Positions 51,130-61,344 of a DNA stretch of 64,000 nt are shown one piece after another; position 1 is the stretch's first letter, and every line of letters starts with the position of its first letter. The stretch spans positions 357,011 to 421,010 of the forward strand of contig CAWJLG010000010.1 in the NCBI GenBank assembly GCA_963843595.1, written 5' to 3'. Origin of the DNA: CAIWHR01 sp963843595 (GTDB lineage: Bacteria > Pseudomonadota > Gammaproteobacteria > Burkholderiales > Casimicrobiaceae). The notes beneath the pieces are model-generated. The model did no database searches. It was not told the DNA's origin and worked only from the letters and a program-made list of their open reading frames with translations. A program made the translations under genes and the position numbers.

Positions 51130-51398
51130 GGGGAGAGGAAACGAGACGTGTCGTGAAGATGAACGCGTGTCACCGCATTCGGTGGCTGGCGAAGACGCGT
51201 CGCTAACCCGATAGTGCGGAATGCGCCTCCATCATACCGGAGCGCCGAAGCCATTCCTCCATTTGACGGCGACCGCGGCGATCCGCGGCGGAGAGCGGCG
51301 TGAGCGGCCGGCGTGGGCGACCCTGCGAGCCGCGTCGACACTGCCGTTGCCGTCGAGCGGGGTGAACAGCGCACATCCGACGCCGTAGACCGTTTCGG

Positions 51399-52226
51399 TC
51401 AAAAGATCCGCCGCTGCAGGTTCGCCCGGTGCACGATCGTCGTTGCGATTTCCTCGATCGATTTCGCCGTGGTGTCGAGCATCGGGATGCCCTCGCGCTC
51501 CATGAGGTGCTCGCACTCGCGGACCTCGTAGCGGCAGTTCTCGAGCTTCGCGTACTTGCTCCCCGGCCGACGCTCCTCGCGGATCTTCTGCAGGCGCTCG
51601 GGATTGATCGTCAGCCCGAACAGGCGATTACGGTATGGCAGCACCGAGGCCGGCAGCTTCCGGTCGGCGAAGTCGTCGGGCGTCAGCGGAAAATTCGCGG
51701 CGCGCAGTCCGAACTGCAATGCGAGGTAGAGCGAGGTCGGCGTCTTGCCGCAGCGGGAGACGCCGACGAGAATCACCTGCGCCTTCGCCAGGTCACGCGT
51801 GGCGGCACCGTCGTCGTGGGTCTGGGTGAAGTTGATCGCGTCCATCCGGGCGAAGTACTCGTGGCTGTTGGCGATGCCATGCGAACGGCCGGCAGCGTGC
51901 GAGCTCTTCGCCTGCAGCTCGGCTTCGAGGGGCGCGATGAACGCCTGGAAGAGGTCGAGCGTCAGCGCGTTCGCACGTTGACGGATGGTCGCGCTCATCG
52001 TCTCGTCGACCACCGAACTGAAGACGATCGGCGGCATGCCCTCGCGCTCACCAGTCTCGTTGACCTGGCGAATGACGGCCTCGACCTTCTCGGGCGTGTC
52101 CACGAACGGCACGGTCAGCCTCCGGAACTGGAAGTCCTCGAATTGCGTCAGCAGGCTGTTGCCGAGCATCTCGGCGGTGATGCCGGTGCGATCGGAGATG
52201 AAGAAGACGGTGCGAGTGTTGGGCAT
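51399..52226 (-). CDS. ppsR: Phosphoenolpyruvate synthase regulatory protein (kinase/phosphorylase)
   Basis: The product is 275 residues from ATG 52226 (PNTRTVFFISDRTGITAEMLGNSLLTQFE), the signature start of the DUF299/PpsR family. The P-loop GVSRCGKT is at 155-162, and FPLTPDDFADRKLP, YAKLENCRYEVRECEHLMER and ANLQRRIF complete the match. It inactivates PpsA by ADP-dependent phosphorylation of a Thr and reverses this by Pi-dependent phosphorolysis. Its presumed target ppsA is at 55.6 kb on the opposite strand. The open frame extends further upstream without protein character. Confidence 0.94.
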   Translation of the reverse strand: MPNTRTVFFISDRTGITAEMLGNSLLTQFEDFQFRRLTVPFVDTPEKVEAVIRQVNETGEREGMPPIVFSSVVDETMSATIRQRANALTLDLFQAFIAPLEAELQAKSSHAAGRSHGIANSHEYFARMDAINFTQTHDDGAATRDLAKAQVILVGVSRCGKTPTSLYLALQFGLRAANFPLTPDDFADRKLPASVLPYRNRLFGLTINPERLQKIREERRPGSKYAKLENCRYEVRECEHLMEREGIPMLDTTAKSIEEIATTIVHRANLQRRIF

Positions 52227-52315
52227 TGCCGACTCCGTGGCGGCGGTCGTCGCGCGGGCGTCGCGACGGAAGGGCAGATCCGTCCTCACGCCTCGACGCC
52301 AACCTGTAGCGCGTC

Positions 52316-53146
52316 CTACCAGTCCTTCCAGACGGGGACCACACCCACGGGCAGCGGGGGAAGCCCGCCCAGGTCGAGCCAGCTTTCGCCCGGTCCGTGA
52401 TAGTCCGAACCCGTCGACCCCCTGAGATCGAAGACACGTGCGTAATTCGCGAACTCGGCGAACTGTTCCTGCGTGTGCGAGGCCGACAGGACCTCGAGGC
52501 CATCGCCGCCGGCGGCGCGAAAATCGGCGAGCAAGCGGCGCATTCCCGTCTTGCCGACCTTGTAGCGTCCCGGGTGCGCGAGGACGGCCTGGCCGCCGGC
52601 CGCGTGGATCCAGTCGATCGCCTGCGGCAGCGTCGCCCACGCGTGTTCGACGTGGCCCGGCTTGCCGGGATTGAGATAGCGCTTGAAGACGTCCTTGACC
52701 TCGCGGACGAATCCTGCCTCGACGAGGTAGCGCGCGAAATGGGTGCGCGACACGAGACGCTCGCTCGTCACGTACTTCAGCGCGCCTTCGTAGGCACCGG
52801 GAATGCCGGCCGCCGCCAGTGAATCGCCGATGCGGCGGGCGCGGGCGTAGCGACCGGCGCGGATCCCGGCGAGACCTTCGCTCAAACGTGCATTCGCCGG
52901 GTCGATGGCGAGACCGACGACATGGATCGTCAGCTTTTCCCAGCTTACCGAAAGCTCCGCTCCGCAGACGAGCTTGATGCCCGCCGTCATCGCGCTCGCC
53001 TGGGCCTCGGCGAGGCCGCCGATATCGTCATGGTCGGTAACGGCGAGGACGTCGACGCCGCGGGCTGCGGCGCGCGCGACCAGCGCCGCCGGCGCGAGCA
53101 GGCCGTCCGAGTACGTCGAGTGCGAATGGAGATCGAAACGGGCCAT
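52316..53146 (-). CDS. PHP-domain phosphoesterase (RNase AM/YciV-like)
   Basis: The product is 276 residues from ATG 53146 (ARFDLHSHSTYSDGLLAPAALVARAAARGVDVLAVTDHDD). It carries the PHP metal-binding motifs DLHSHSTYSDG, VTDHDDIGG, GAELSVSW, AVLAHPGRYK and GSDYHGPG. Length and order match YciV (RNase AM, 3',5'-nucleoside bisphosphate phosphatase), which trims 5' ends of rRNAs and hydrolyses pAp. It is 89 bases upstream of ppsR on the same strand, and divergent from the ABC-F gene. Confidence 0.88.
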   Translation of the reverse strand: MARFDLHSHSTYSDGLLAPAALVARAAARGVDVLAVTDHDDIGGLAEAQASAMTAGIKLVCGAELSVSWEKLTIHVVGLAIDPANARLSEGLAGIRAGRYARARRIGDSLAAAGIPGAYEGALKYVTSERLVSRTHFARYLVEAGFVREVKDVFKRYLNPGKPGHVEHAWATLPQAIDWIHAAGGQAVLAHPGRYKVGKTGMRRLLADFRAAGGDGLEVLSASHTQEQFAEFANYARVFDLRGSTGSDYHGPGESWLDLGGLPPLPVGVVPVWKDW

Positions 53147-53259
53147 GGGCGCACTTGCGCAGCGCCTTGAGGTAAGCGGCGAATTCTAGCAGAATGACGG
53201 GTTTTCCCTGTTCGCCGGCGCGCGTCTTCGCCGGTCTCCGTGCCATCCAGCGATCCGCC

Positions 53260-54863
<1,604 letters not shown>

Positions 54864-54864
<1 letters not shown>

Positions 54865-54886
54865 ACCACGCGCCATTGGCGTGGTT
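54864..54886. repeat. Perfect inverted repeat after the ABC-F stop codon
   Basis: AACCACGC (54864-54871), a 7-base loop GCCATTG, and GCGTGGTT (54879-54886) form an 8-bp hairpin starting in the stop codon. No T-run follows. It may be a weak terminator or mRNA 3' stabiliser. The loop sequence GCCATTGG recurs at about 54962-54969 in TATGCCATTGGTATA, just before the HTH gene, so an operator role is also possible. Confidence 0.55.
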
Positions 54887-55026
54887 GCAACAGAAAGCGC
54901 CGAAATTGGGGTCCGGCGGACGAACGGCCCTTGCGCAACGACCCGAATTCGGTCGATTATATGCCATTGGTATAGATGGGCAGCGGAAGCGTGCATTTCG
55001 CTGCATTATCCAAGGCGAGCGAAACC

Positions 55027-55425
55027 GTGAAACTCTTTGACCGCGTTCTCAATCCGCGCGAAATCCGCCGGCGGCTGGGGCTCAATCAAGAGCAGTTCTG
55101 GACCCAGATCGGGGTCACGCAAAGTGGCGGCTCGCGCTACGAAAGCGGCCGCGAAATGCCGAAGCCGGTGCGTGAATTGCTCCGGCTGGTGCACGTCGAG
55201 CAGATCGACCTGTCGCAGGTCAAGCGTGTCGACTTCGAGATCATCAGCTACCTCAAGTTGTCGCATCCGGATCTGTATCGCAGCTTGCGGCGCGCGGTGA
55301 AGGGTCGCCCTCGACCGGAGGGTTCGTCGGCTCCGGAGACTGCGGCGGAAGCCATGATCGGCCTCGAGGGCGGCGACCTGCCGCTTCCGGGCGACGTCCA
55401 AGGTGGAGGCAGTCACTCCAGCTGA
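55027..55425 (+). CDS. Small helix-turn-helix DNA-binding protein
   Basis: The product is 132 residues from GTG 55027 (KLFDRVLNPREIRRRLGLNQEQFWTQIGVTQSGGSRYESGREMP), an HTH of the XRE/Cro type: helices LNQEQFWTQIG and TQSGGSRYESG. A second helical part (PVRELLRLVHVEQIDLSQVKRVDFEIISYLKLSHPDLYRSLRRAV) and a flexible Gly/Pro/Ser tail follow. The frame extends to 54976 with an alternative GTG/ATG-like start, but the GTG at 55027 is preceded by AAGG. I cannot assign targets; autoregulation through the nearby palindromes is possible. A strong terminator follows the gene. Confidence 0.78.
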   Translation: MKLFDRVLNPREIRRRLGLNQEQFWTQIGVTQSGGSRYESGREMPKPVRELLRLVHVEQIDLSQVKRVDFEIISYLKLSHPDLYRSLRRAVKGRPRPEGSSAPETAAEAMIGLEGGDLPLPGDVQGGGSHSS

Positions 55426-55467
55426 ACGCGTCGTCCGCCGCGCCGCGCCGCGTGCTCTCAGCAGATG

Positions 55468-55493
55468 AACCCGCTTCGGCGGGTTCTTCTTTT
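55468..55493 (+). terminator. Intrinsic terminator after the HTH gene
   Basis: AACCCGC (55468-55474), tetraloop TTCG, GCGGGTT (55479-55485), then CTTCTTTT. It is a strong Rho-independent terminator 43 bases after the stop codon. Confidence 0.93.
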
Positions 55494-55607
55494 GCGACGC
55501 AACAGCGGCCATGGTCGCGGCGCAAATCACGCTAAAATGAGGCGTACGTGACGTAGTTTTGCGCGGCGCGTCATTCTGTCGCGCCTTGACAAGGGGAGAC
55601 CACGCGG

Positions 55608-57986
55608 ATGGACGCGCAGCAACGGGTAATTCCATTCGACCGTCTGCGGATGGCCGATGTCGAGGCGGTGGGCGGCAAGAACGCGTCGCTGGGCGAGATG
55701 ATCAGCCAGCTGACCGGCGCGGGAATCCGTGTCCCGGGTGGCTTCGCGACAACGGCGTTCGCGTTTCGCGAATTTCTTGCCGATGGCGGGATCGACGCGC
55801 GAATCGCGGCCCGGCTTGCGGCCGTCGACGTCGATGACGTCAACGAATTGGCGCGGGCCGGAGCCGAGATTCGCGGCTGGATCGTCGCGGCACCGCTTCC
55901 CGCGGCACTCGAAGCCGAAATCGCGGCAGCGTATCGGATGCTCTCCGAGGGCGCGCCCGACGCGTCATGGGCCGTGCGATCTTCTGCCACTGCCGAGGAC
56001 CTGCCCAATGCCTCGTTTGCCGGGCAGCAAGAAACATATCTTAATATCAAAGGCTTGTCACATATACTTCATGCTGTAAGAGAAGTATTTGCCAGCCTCT
56101 ACAACGACCGCGCCATTGCCTATCGGGTCCATCAGGGCTTTGCGCACGAACACGTCGCCTTGTCCGCGGGCATTCAGCGGATGGTCCGCAGCGACCAAGG
56201 GGCCGCAGGCGTGATGTTCACGCTCGACACCGAATCCGGATTCGATCAGGTCGTCTTCATTACTGCGTCGTACGGTCTTGGCGAAACGGTAGTGCAGGGC
56301 GCCGTCAATCCCGACGAGTTCTACGTCTACAAGCCGAATCTGGCGGCCGGCCGACCCGCAATCCTGCGCAAGACCGTCGGCGGCAAGGCGATCAAGATGG
56401 TGTTCGGGGATGCACAGACCGCCGGCAAGTCGACGGTGACCCGCGAGGTCGCCCTCGACGAGCGGCACCGCTTTTCGATCACCGACGAAGAAGCCTGCGA
56501 GCTCGCGCGGTATGCAGTTGCCATCGAGCAGCACTACGGGCGTCCGATGGACATCGAGTGGGGTCGGGACGGCAGTGACGGAAAGATCTACATCCTGCAG
56601 GCGCGGCCGGAGACCGTGAAGTCGCGCGAGGGCGGGCGGAACCTGCGCCGCTACCGGCTCGAATCGAAATCGGAGGTGCTCGCCAGCGGGCGCGCCATCG
56701 GGCAGAAGATCGGGCAGGGCACCGTCCGGCTCGTCAAGTCGGCTTCCGAGATGGACAAGGTCCGCCCGGGCGACGTTCTCGTCGCCGACATGACCGATCC
56801 CGACTGGGAACCGGTGATGAAGCGGGCGGCGGCCATCGTGACCAATCGTGGCGGGCGCACTTGCCACGCCGCGATCATCGCGCGCGAACTGGGTATTCCC
56901 GCGGTCGTCGGCTGCGGCAACGCCACCGGCGTCCTGGACGACGGTGTGCCGGTCACCGTGTCCTGCGCCGACGGGGATACCGGGCACGTGTACCGCGGGA
57001 TCCTGAAAGTCGCGATCGTCGACGTCGAACTCGACAGGATGCCCGAGTCGCCGACCAAGATCATGATGAACGTCGGCAACCCGGAGCTCGCCTTCGAGTT
57101 CCGCCGGCTGCCCAATGAGGGCGTCGGTCTCGCCCGGCTCGAGTTCATCATCAATCGCAACGTCGGCATCCACCCCAAGGCGCTGCTCGAGCTGGACCGC
57201 CAGCCGCCCGAGTTGCAGCGCGAGATCAGGGAGCGCATCGGCGGTTACGCGAGCCCCACGGAGTTCTACATCGCCAAGATCACCGAGGGCGTGGCGACCA
57301 TCGCCGCAGCATTCTGGCCGAAGAAGGTGATCGTCCGGCTGTCGGACTTCAAGTCGAACGAGTACTCGAACCTCGTCGGCGGCCAGCGCTACGAGCCGCA
57401 CGAGGAAAATCCGATGATCGGTTTCCGTGGCGCCTCGCGCTACATCGCCGCCGATTTCCACGACTGCTTCGCGCTCGAGTGCGCGGCGATGCGGCGGGTA
57501 CGCGACGAGATGGGGTTTACCAACGTCGAGCTGATGATCCCGTTCGTGCGCACGATCGACGAGGCGGAGAAGGTCGTCGCCCTGCTGAAGGCGCAGGGAC
57601 TCGAACGGGGGAGGAATGGCCTCCGGCTCATCATGATGTGCGAGATCCCGTCCAACTCGATTCTCGCCGACCGCTTCCTCGAGCATTTCGACGGCTTCTC
57701 CATCGGTTCCAACGACATGACGCAGCTCACGCTGGCGGTGGACCGCGATTCGGGCGGACCGATCGCGACGACATTCGACGAGCGCAACGACGCGGTGAAG
57801 GCGATGTTGTCGATGGCGATCCAGGCCTGCCGCAAGGCCGGCAAGTACATCGGAATCTGCGGGCAGGGGCCCTCCGACCATCCCGACCTTGCGCAGTGGC
57901 TGGTCGGCGAGGGCATCGAGAGCATCTCGCTCAACCCCGACACGGTCGTCGCGACCTGGCTGCTGCTGGGCGGCAAGAGCGCCTGA
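55608..57986 (+). CDS. ppsA: Phosphoenolpyruvate synthase (pyruvate, water dikinase)
   Basis: The product is 792 residues from ATG 55608, with GGGGAG upstream. The N-terminal ATP-grasp domain (VGGKNASLGEM, RSSATAEDLPNASFAGQQETYLN) is followed by the swivelling phosphohistidine domain with His420 in GGRTCHAAIIARELGIPAVVG, and by the TIM-barrel PEP-binding domain (GFRGASRYIA, IMMCEIPSNSILADRF, IGSNDMTQLTLAVDRDSG, GICGQGPSDHP). It makes phosphoenolpyruvate from pyruvate and ATP for gluconeogenesis. PpsR, encoded 3.4 kb away on the other strand, probably regulates it; the regulatory Thr is expected in GGRTCHA, next to His420. Confidence 0.96.
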   Translation: MDAQQRVIPFDRLRMADVEAVGGKNASLGEMISQLTGAGIRVPGGFATTAFAFREFLADGGIDARIAARLAAVDVDDVNELARAGAEIRGWIVAAPLPAALEAEIAAAYRMLSEGAPDASWAVRSSATAEDLPNASFAGQQETYLNIKGLSHILHAVREVFASLYNDRAIAYRVHQGFAHEHVALSAGIQRMVRSDQGAAGVMFTLDTESGFDQVVFITASYGLGETVVQGAVNPDEFYVYKPNLAAGRPAILRKTVGGKAIKMVFGDAQTAGKSTVTREVALDERHRFSITDEEACELARYAVAIEQHYGRPMDIEWGRDGSDGKIYILQARPETVKSREGGRNLRRYRLESKSEVLASGRAIGQKIGQGTVRLVKSASEMDKVRPGDVLVADMTDPDWEPVMKRAAAIVTNRGGRTCHAAIIARELGIPAVVGCGNATGVLDDGVPVTVSCADGDTGHVYRGILKVAIVDVELDRMPESPTKIMMNVGNPELAFEFRRLPNEGVGLARLEFIINRNVGIHPKALLELDRQPPELQREIRERIGGYASPTEFYIAKITEGVATIAAAFWPKKVIVRLSDFKSNEYSNLVGGQRYEPHEENPMIGFRGASRYIAADFHDCFALECAAMRRVRDEMGFTNVELMIPFVRTIDEAEKVVALLKAQGLERGRNGLRLIMMCEIPSNSILADRFLEHFDGFSIGSNDMTQLTLAVDRDSGGPIATTFDERNDAVKAMLSMAIQACRKAGKYIGICGQGPSDHPDLAQWLVGEGIESISLNPDTVVATWLLLGGKSA

Positions 57987-58071
57987 GCGTCTCCGCCGGG
58001 GTGCGGCGTGTGCGTCCGCCTCGGCCATGCCGCCGATTGCCGGCGGGCGCGGCGGCTCGTTTCATGGGGTG

Positions 58072-58539
58072 ATGAAAACCACGCCGCGTCTTCGCCTCGA
58101 GCCCGCTCCGTCGCACATCGGACACGCACTGATCGCATCGGCCTGCGCACTGGTCGCGCTGCTCGTGACCGCCCTGCCGTTGCCGTTGGCGGCCCAATTT
58201 GCCGCGTGGTCGGCGACCGTTGTTGCATGGCGCGCCGGGCGCGCACGTTGCGTAGGGCGCGGGGTTGCCGCACTCCTGCAGGTGGGGACCGACCGGCGAA
58301 TCGCCGTCACCGGCCGCGACGGCCGTACCGTCGAGGGCACCATCCTGGACGACACCTATGTCGGCGCGCAGTGGATCAGCGTCGTCTGGCATCCCGACGG
58401 CACACCGTGGTGGCGCCCCGCGCGAACGCTGCTCGTGTGTCCCGACAGTCTGCCTGCCGACGACTTGCGGCGGCTTCGGGTCTGGCTCCGCTACGGCCGG
58501 CCCGTTCCGCGATCGACCAGCGGACGACTGGACTCCTGA
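58072..58539 (+). CDS. Small inner-membrane protein, YgfX-like
   Basis: The product is 155 residues from ATG 58072. Two adjacent membrane helices (about 16-36 and 38-56, ALIASACALVALLVTALPLPLAAQFAAW) are followed by a soluble beta-rich tail with GRTVEGTILDDTYVGAQWISVVW and a C-terminal LVCPDSLPADDLRRLRVWLRYG. The last motif is the hallmark of YgfX (DUF1434) proteins, which pair with SdhE/CptB in some bacteria; no sdhE is next to it here. The gene runs into the end of the convergent SDR gene by 49 bases. The frame is also open upstream in ppsA sequence, which is not part of this gene. Confidence 0.7.
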   Translation: MKTTPRLRLEPAPSHIGHALIASACALVALLVTALPLPLAAQFAAWSATVVAWRAGRARCVGRGVAALLQVGTDRRIAVTGRDGRTVEGTILDDTYVGAQWISVVWHPDGTPWWRPARTLLVCPDSLPADDLRRLRVWLRYGRPVPRSTSGRLDS

Positions 58540-59297
58540 CCGGCGAGCCACGCCTGGGCGTCGACGCATATTCCGCTTTCCGCCTTGGTCTGACCACCGA
58601 GCAAATGCAGGTATAGAGGGACCAGTGCTTCGGCTGCCGGCAGCACGGTTTTGTCCTCCCCCGGATGGGTCAGCATGCGCAGTGGTGAGCGTATCGGGCC
58701 GGGTATCACCGCGTTGACGCGCACGTTCGCACGACCCTCCCACTCGTCGGCGAGCGTCGACGCGAACGCCGACAATCCGGCCTTGGCCGCTGCGTACGCC
58801 CCCCAGAAGGCGCGCGGTGCCTCACCGCGAGCATCGAGGGTGAACACGACCGAGGCATCGGTCGCCGCCACCAGCAGCGCGGCGGTCGAGCGCGTCAGCG
58901 CCATCGCTGCGGCGACGTCGACGCGCCACACCTTGAGCCACGCATCGAACGACTGATGTTCCAGCGGGCCCAGGGAGCCCAGCATCGCGGCCGTGTGGAC
59001 AAGGCCGTCGAGACGTCCGAGCTGGGCGCGTAGCGCCGCTGCCACGTTGCCGAAATCGTCGGCCGTGGCGGCGAGGAAGTCGAGCGGAAGAATCGTCGGC
59101 TGGGGATGACCTGCGGCGACGATCTCGTCGTACAGGGCTTCGAGCTTGCGTACGACGCGGCCGTGCAGAACGACCGTCGCGCCTCGGGCGGCGCACGCCA
59201 GCGCCAGAGGTCGCCCTAGGCCCCCGGCGGCACCGGTGATCAGAATGGCGCGGCCGGAAAGGTCGGCAGCGACGGCGGACGTTGAGGGCAGCGTCAT
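58491..59297 (-). CDS. YciK-like short-chain dehydrogenase/reductase, catalytic Ser not apparent
   Basis: The product is 268 residues from ATG 59297 (TLPSTSAVAADLSGRAILITGAAGGLGRPLALACAARGATVVLHGRVVRKLE). The cofactor motif ITGAAGGLG, the DFLAATADDFGNVA segment, LDGLVHTAAMLGSLGPLEHQSFDAW and YLHLLGGQTKAESGICVDAQ match YciK along its length. YxxxK is present as WGAYAAAKAGL. The classical catalytic Ser, about 13 residues before the Tyr, falls in VVFTLDARGEAPR, where I see no Ser. Activity may be altered. Substrate is unknown. It ends inside the convergent YgfX-like gene. Confidence 0.83.
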   Translation of the reverse strand: MTLPSTSAVAADLSGRAILITGAAGGLGRPLALACAARGATVVLHGRVVRKLEALYDEIVAAGHPQPTILPLDFLAATADDFGNVAAALRAQLGRLDGLVHTAAMLGSLGPLEHQSFDAWLKVWRVDVAAAMALTRSTAALLVAATDASVVFTLDARGEAPRAFWGAYAAAKAGLSAFASTLADEWEGRANVRVNAVIPGPIRSPLRMLTHPGEDKTVLPAAEALVPLYLHLLGGQTKAESGICVDAQAWLAGQESSRPLVDRGTGRP

Positions 59298-59472
59298 CGA
59301 GGAGCGCGGGACGAACGACGGTCGGAGGCAATGCCGCGCCCGGTGTGCGCGGTGCAGCCGCATGCGGTCCTGCTGAACCCGGTGGCGTGCATGCGGGCGC
59401 CGAAAAGCATGTCCGCCGTGGGCGTCATTCTGGCACGACGCGCCCCGACGGTCGCGCCGATGCAGCCGCGGT

Positions 59473-59501
59473 TTGCCTCGGATTTTTCCGTACGCTATAC
59501 T
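59473..59501 (+). promoter_or_regulatory. Sigma-70 promoter of the tRNA-Ala/tRNA-Glu unit
   Basis: TTGCCT (59473-59478) and TATACT (59496-59501) are separated by exactly 17 bases, placing transcription start about seven bases before tRNA-Ala. Confidence 0.8.
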
Positions 59502-59515
59502 TGCAGCTTCGCCGT

Positions 59516-59591
<76 letters not shown>

Positions 59592-59639
59592 CCGATCCAG
59601 CCGCGGCTCGCTTTCTGTGTGGGTCGCGGTCGTTCCAAG

Positions 59640-59715
59640 GTCCCCATCGTCTAGAGGCCTAGGACATCACCCTTTCACGGTGAGTACGGGGGTTCGAATC
59701 CCCCTGGGGACGCCA
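59640..59715 (+). tRNA. tRNA-Glu (anticodon TTC)
   Basis: Acceptor arms are GTCCCCA and TGGGGAC. The D-arm contains GTCTAGAGGCCTAGGAC; the anticodon loop CTTTCAC gives anticodon TTC; the T-arm is CGGGG GTTCGAATC CCCC. GCCA is encoded at the 3' end. Confidence 0.96.
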
Positions 59716-60414
59716 ATAAAATCAAGAAGATAGAGCGGACCCCAGAGCCGTCATTCCTGCAAGTCCCCCAATCGGACCCACAATCGCCGACGCATGGCTT
59801 CATCGCGTCGTGGACCCCATCGACTCGTTGATCGCAAGCCACCGCACAATTGACCCGGATCGTCCGAGCGACGCCTTCCGGCAACTGAAATGCACGCTGC
59901 GCGCCGACTTCGACGGGAAGCCTTGGTACGTCCGCAAGGCATCCGCCGCAGAAGCACGCCCGCGCGACGAACGCTACGGCCGGCCCATGGGTTTGGATGC
60001 GTCCGAAGGCGTGAGCGTCGCGCCTGCGCGATCCTGCGCGGCCGCACGGCGCCGAAGTCGGTCAAACACGTTTGAAATCGCGAGGATCGATATGAATCGT
60101 CTACTTGTTGCATTGATCGCTGCCGCATTCGTTGGGACCGCTGCCGCGCCTGTTTCTCAAGTTTCGCGCCAATCCCTTGGGAAGTAGCTCGCGCAACAGC
60201 GTGTCGCGGACGAACAAAGAGCGCGCCCGACTGTTCGGGGAATGGTGGGGGCGAACAATCGAGCGCGGCGGGGCGTCATCGCCCCTGAATAGGTGCCGAG
60301 GTTCGGAGTAGCGCACCGGCCTCGCTTGTGGCGGCTCGAGCGTCCGCGCTTCAATTGCCATCAACTGCGCATATCCGGCGACAGGAACCGCAGACCAAGG
60401 CGCGCGGAATCGGA
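59716..60414. other. Gene-poor stretch after tRNA-Glu
   Basis: About 700 bases without a convincing gene. Short frames lack domain character, apart from the signal-peptide-like frame at 60092-60187 listed separately. The 3' side of a tRNA gene followed by such sequence can mark an integration site, but I found no duplicated tRNA end or integrase gene. Confidence 0.5.
60092..60187 (+). pseudogene. 31-residue signal-peptide-like reading frame, possibly truncated
   Basis: From ATG 60092 the frame reads MNRLLVALIAAAFVGTAAAPVSQVSRQSLGK and stops. A GAGG lies about nine bases before the start. The first 20 residues look like a cleavable signal peptide of the Ala-rich periplasmic proteins common in Burkholderiales, but almost nothing follows it. 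It may be the remnant of such a gene or a chance frame. Confidence 0.3.
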
Positions 60415-60519
60415 ATGGGTGTGATCCTCGGAGCGCTCATGTGGGTCGCGATCATCGCGCTCGCCGACGTGGCGCTCCATTATGCCCTGCGTGTTGATTC
60501 CGGTCGATGGTTCGGATAA
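60415..60519 (+). CDS. Possible 34-residue single-helix membrane peptide overlapping uspA
   Basis: From ATG 60415 the frame encodes MGVILGALMWVAIIALADVALHYALRVDSGRWFG, one clear membrane helix with a short charged tail, overlapping the universal stress protein gene by 38 bases in another frame. No strong ribosome site is seen. It may be a real small membrane protein coupled to uspA or an accident of composition. Confidence 0.35.
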   Translation: MGVILGALMWVAIIALADVALHYALRVDSGRWFG

Positions 60520-60922
60520 TTCGATGCGCGCGGTGGATGCCGCCTGCCGTCAGCTCGCCTATGGGCAGCCGGTGACGGTGCATCTGCTGAACGTTCAGCC
60601 GCCGATCAATTCGGGGATCGTCAAGAACCATCTCAGCCAGGACCTGATCGACAAGTTCTACCAGGAACTCGGCGAAACGGCCTTGGAACCCGCCCGCGCC
60701 CGGCTCCACGAGGCGGGCATCGCGTACACGTCGCACGTCGAAGTCGGTGACGTGGCGCAGACGATTGCCCGCTACGTGCGCGACCTGTACTGCGACCAGG
60801 TCATCATGGGCACGCGCGGCCTTGGCTCCGGCGCCGTCGGGGCCCTCTCCGGCCTGCTGATGGGCTCGATCGCGACGAAGGTGATGCACCTTGTCGATGT
60901 GCCGGTGACATTCGTGAAGTGA
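60482..60922 (+). CDS. Universal stress protein (UspA family)
   Basis: The product is 146 residues from ATG 60482 (PCVLIPVDGSDNSMRAVDAACRQLAYGQPV). The Rossmann-like fold has the ATP-binding signature near the C-terminus: IMGTRGLGSGAVGALSGLLMGSIATKVMHLVDVPVTFVK, with G-2x-G-9x-G-S spacing. It is therefore an ATP-binding type. Such proteins accumulate under starvation or redox stress. It stands apart from other stress genes and is followed by a non-coding stretch. Confidence 0.9.
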   Translation: MPCVLIPVDGSDNSMRAVDAACRQLAYGQPVTVHLLNVQPPINSGIVKNHLSQDLIDKFYQELGETALEPARARLHEAGIAYTSHVEVGDVAQTIARYVRDLYCDQVIMGTRGLGSGAVGALSGLLMGSIATKVMHLVDVPVTFVK

Positions 60923-61344
60923 CCTCGTTCCGCTTGCTCCGCGGGTCCGCGAGGATGGCGATGAACCAGCGCAGCGACCGCGCCATTCGGACATCCCTCT
61001 GGCGCCTGCAGCTGAACGCCAATACGGTGAACGACTGCTTTATGCAGCGCCCGTCGACGCGAGTAGATCGATTCCGAGCGTCGCCTGTTGCATTTTCGAT
61101 TGTTCGCTTTCCGCTGGGGCCAGGGATCGCTCAGGGTGGCGGGTTCAACGGGTCATTGCAACACCGTCCTAAGTCTATCAGCCGGCGTTTCAAATTCCAC
61201 AGTCGTCTTCACGCCTGTTGAAGAGCCGACCTTGAAAGCGTCGCATTGGGTCTCAAGTTGGGGGTTGATGCTCGACGACTGGCAAGACCTCCTGCTGGGT
61301 CACACAAAGAACTCGCGATTACGCGAACGTGGATTTAGCCACCG
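60923..61344. other. Intergenic stretch with decayed mobile-element traces
   Basis: These 422 bases hold no intact gene. The minus-strand segment listed separately (61153-61260) reads like the last residues of an IS30-type transposase. Nothing else is recognisable. Confidence 0.45.
61153..61260 (-). pseudogene. Possible remnant of an IS30-type transposase C-terminus
   Basis: On the minus strand the frame ends with VEFETPADRLRTVLQ and a stop. It resembles the 'RPRKTLxFETPADRLRAVLQ' ending of IS30-family transposases. The preceding residues no longer match, and a stop codon lies further upstream, so only a 3' scrap remains. Recognition is from memory of the motif and is tentative. Confidence 0.35.

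Noticed and set aside
60919..61221. Short plus-strand frames downstream of the universal stress protein gene
   Set aside because: No ribosome site, no homology pattern, and the minus-strand transposase trace explains part of the sequence better.
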